A stretch of 7,057 bases of DNA, taken from NCBI GenBank assembly GCA_023459435.1, contig JAEWUL010000125.1, forward strand, positions 1 through 7,057, written 5' to 3'. Shown piece after piece: positions 5,361 to 7,057 of this stretch. The stretch's first letter is position 1. Every line of letters begins with the position of its first letter. The notes under the pieces are model-generated. The model was not told where the DNA came from, ran no database searches, and saw only the letters and a program-made list of their open reading frames with translations. Position numbers and translations under genes: made by a program. Source of the stretch: Bacteroidota bacterium (lineage in GTDB: Bacteria; Bacteroidota; Bacteroidia; Bacteroidales; WCHB1-69).

Positions 5361-7057
5361 ATGAAAAAATTGAAACTTTTATTAGTACTGTTATTTTCAT
5401 TTGTCATGATTTCTGCTACATTTGCTCAGAAAACATACAAATATGAAACAGTTCCCAACGATCCTTTACAGGCTCGTATTTACACCTTAGACAATGGTTT
5501 AAAGGTGTATCTTTCTGTTTACAAAGATGCTCCAAGAATCCAATGCTATGTTTCCGTTCGTGCCGGAAGCAAAAATGACCCCAAAGAAACAACCGGTCTG
5601 GCTCACTATTTTGAACACATGATGTTCAAGGGTACTCCTCGTTTAGGAACTCTAAACTGGGAAAAAGAGAGCCAATTGATCGCTCAAATCGAAGATCTTT
5701 TTGAAATTTATCGTGTTACTACGGATCAGGATCAAAGAAACATGATCTACCGAAAAATCGACAGTCTATCTTATGAAGCCAGCAAATATGCTGCTCCTAA
5801 CGAATACGACAAAGTGATGAAGTTTATTGGATCACAAGGTACCAATGCAGGAACTTCCAATGATTATACAGTTTATATTGAAAACATCCCTTCCAATCAA
5901 CTGGAAAATTGGGCCATCATTCAGGCAGACCGTTTTGAAATGCCTGTATTAAGATTATTTCATACCGAATTAGAGACCGTTTATGAAGAGAAAAACATGT
6001 CTTTAACCAATGATAGCAGAAAGTCTAATGAGAAGTTGATGACGCTATTATATCCCAATCATCCATATGGACAACAAACCACATTAGGAGATCCAGAACA
6101 TTTGAAAAACCCTTCCATGAAAAATATTCGTCAGTTTTTTAACACCTATTATGTGCCTAACAATATGGCTGTTGTTTTGTCGGGAGACTTCAATTTTGAT
6201 GAAGCAATAGCAATCATTGACAAACACTTTGGTCGTCTAAAATCAAAACCTGTACCACAATTTGTAGTAAAACCTGAAAAACCTGCTACACAACCAACCG
6301 TTTCTGAAGTTGTTGGATTAGAAGCTGAATTTTTCAGAATGGCATTCAGAATTGATCAACCCGCTAACTCCAAAGAGATCTACATTTTAAATATGGTGTC
6401 TCAGATTTTATATAACGGAAAAGCTGGTTTATTTGACTTAAATGTGAATCAAAAACAACTAGCAGGTACTGTTGCCGCTTTCCCATATGTTTTGTGTGAC
6501 AACTCTTCATTGGCTTTTTATGGTAAGCCTAAAGATGGGCAGACTTTAGAGGAAGTGAAAGATATCATTCTGGCTCAAATTGAATTACTCAAACAAGGGC
6601 AATTTGATGATGCGCTTCTATCTGCTGCTATTGACAATATGAGATTGTCGGAAATGAGACAACTGGAAAGCAATGAAGCCAGAGTAAGAATGATGTCCAA
6701 CGCATTCTTAAACAACATCCCCTGGAATATGGCTTCTCAATCGATCAACAATTATGCTACTATTACTAAAAAAGATGTGATCGATTTCGCAAATAAATAT
6801 TTTAAAAACAACTATTTTATTGTATATAAAAAGCAAGGTACACCTGACGATATTGAAAAAGTGAATAAACCAGCCATCACTCCTATTGTGATCAACAGAG
6901 ATGCAGAATCCGATTTTTTTAAATCTATAAAGAATAATCAGATCAAAACTATTGAGCCTGTTTTTGTGGACTTTAAAAAAGCTATTCAGTTTTCTAAAAT
7001 GAAAGATATCAATGTAATGTACATTGAGAATGTTGAGAACAAGACATTTAACATATC
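5361..7057 (+). CDS. Exported M16 (insulinase/pitrilysin) family zinc metallopeptidase, 3' end outside window
   Basis: The frame is open from the ATG at 5361 to the right edge (565 codons), so the C-terminus is missing; Bacteroidota relatives are usually over 900 residues, with two M16 repeats. Residues 1-22 are a signal peptide (KKLK, hydrophobic core, then ATFA before Q23), so the enzyme acts in the periplasm or outside. The catalytic inverted zinc motif is intact: H82-Y-F-E85-H86. The distal glutamate ligand is most likely E203, in HTELETVYEEKN. Between them, about 40 extra residues (roughly 97-145, charged and helical) widen the usual gap of about 76; I recall this as normal for this Bacteroidota subgroup. 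GTNAGTSNDYTVY (160-172) is the conserved active-site-cleft segment, and NMAVVLSGDF marks the end of the first M16 domain. It degrades peptides or misfolded protein; the substrate is unknown. It follows the sigma operon by 85 bases and may be independent of it. Confidence 0.93.
   Translation, partial: MKKLKLLLVLLFSFVMISATFAQKTYKYETVPNDPLQARIYTLDNGLKVYLSVYKDAPRIQCYVSVRAGSKNDPKETTGLAHYFEHMMFKGTPRLGTLNWEKESQLIAQIEDLFEIYRVTTDQDQRNMIYRKIDSLSYEASKYAAPNEYDKVMKFIGSQGTNAGTSNDYTVYIENIPSNQLENWAIIQADRFEMPVLRLFHTELETVYEEKNMSLTNDSRKSNEKLMTLLYPNHPYGQQTTLGDPEHLKNPSMKNIRQFFNTYYVPNNMAVVLSGDFNFDEAIAIIDKHFGRLKSKPVPQFVVKPEKPATQPTVSEVVGLEAEFFRMAFRIDQPANSKEIYILNMVSQILYNGKAGLFDLNVNQKQLAGTVAAFPYVLCDNSSLAFYGKPKDGQTLEEVKDIILAQIELLKQGQFDDALLSAAIDNMRLSEMRQLESNEARVRMMSNAFLNNIPWNMASQSINNYATITKKDVIDFANKYFKNNYFIVYKKQGTPDDIEKVNKPAITPIVINRDAESDFFKSIKNNQIKTIEPVFVDFKKAIQFSKMKDINVMYIENVENKTFNI

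Noticed and set aside
5601..5970. Unusually long distance (117 residues) between the HxxEH motif and the distal glutamate of the M16 peptidase
   Set aside because: It is longer than the classic spacing of about 76, but the charged helical insert and the NEYDK and HTELETVYEEKN segments match what I recall of the large Bacteroidota M16 group, so it is a subgroup trait rather than something new.

Overview
The window looks like a piece of a Bacteroidota chromosome, probably near Bacteroidales or Marinilabiliales. This rests on several observations. The DNA is AT-rich. Starts are preceded by A-rich stretches rather than Shine-Dalgarno sequences. Near-perfect TAnnTTTG promoter elements occur in a divergent intergenic region. 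The protein families are also typical of that phylum: a DUF5020-like outer-membrane barrel, a large M16 peptidase with the Bacteroidota-type sequence, and an ECF sigma factor paired with a membrane protein carrying an N-terminal LK..WKEQ motif. The species cannot be named from the sequence.

Layout. Positions 1-1063 hold the C-terminal part of a soluble FAD-dependent dehydrogenase, cut by the left edge. Positions 1095-1793 encode an exported beta-barrel protein of the DUF5020/Tsx-like type. Eleven bases later, 1805-3097 encodes an NCS2 (AzgA/PbuG-like) purine permease. Together these two suggest a purine or nucleoside uptake pair, with an outer-membrane pore feeding an inner-membrane transporter. 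A long imperfect hairpin (3122-3183) lies where the permease meets a convergent, unrecognised helical protein gene (3145-3534, minus strand). A divergent promoter region (3535-3718) separates that gene from a 69-residue DUF2007-type protein (3719-3928).

Positions 3988-4050 hold a 20-codon ORF encoding an almost entirely hydrophobic peptide, a candidate microprotein. Next come an ECF-type sigma factor (4108-4617) and an overlapping four-helix membrane protein (4601-5275) that is probably its anti-sigma factor or regulator. After an 85-base gap containing a short palindrome, an exported M16 zinc metallopeptidase begins at 5361 and runs off the right edge.

Most of the window is ordinary housekeeping or accessory sequence. 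The items that deserve a second look are the 20-residue hydrophobic ORF ahead of the sigma factor, the non-canonical sigma/membrane-partner pair, the purine uptake pair, and the isolated minus-strand gene with its hairpin. No RNA gene, insertion sequence, CRISPR array or clearly novel defence system was seen.
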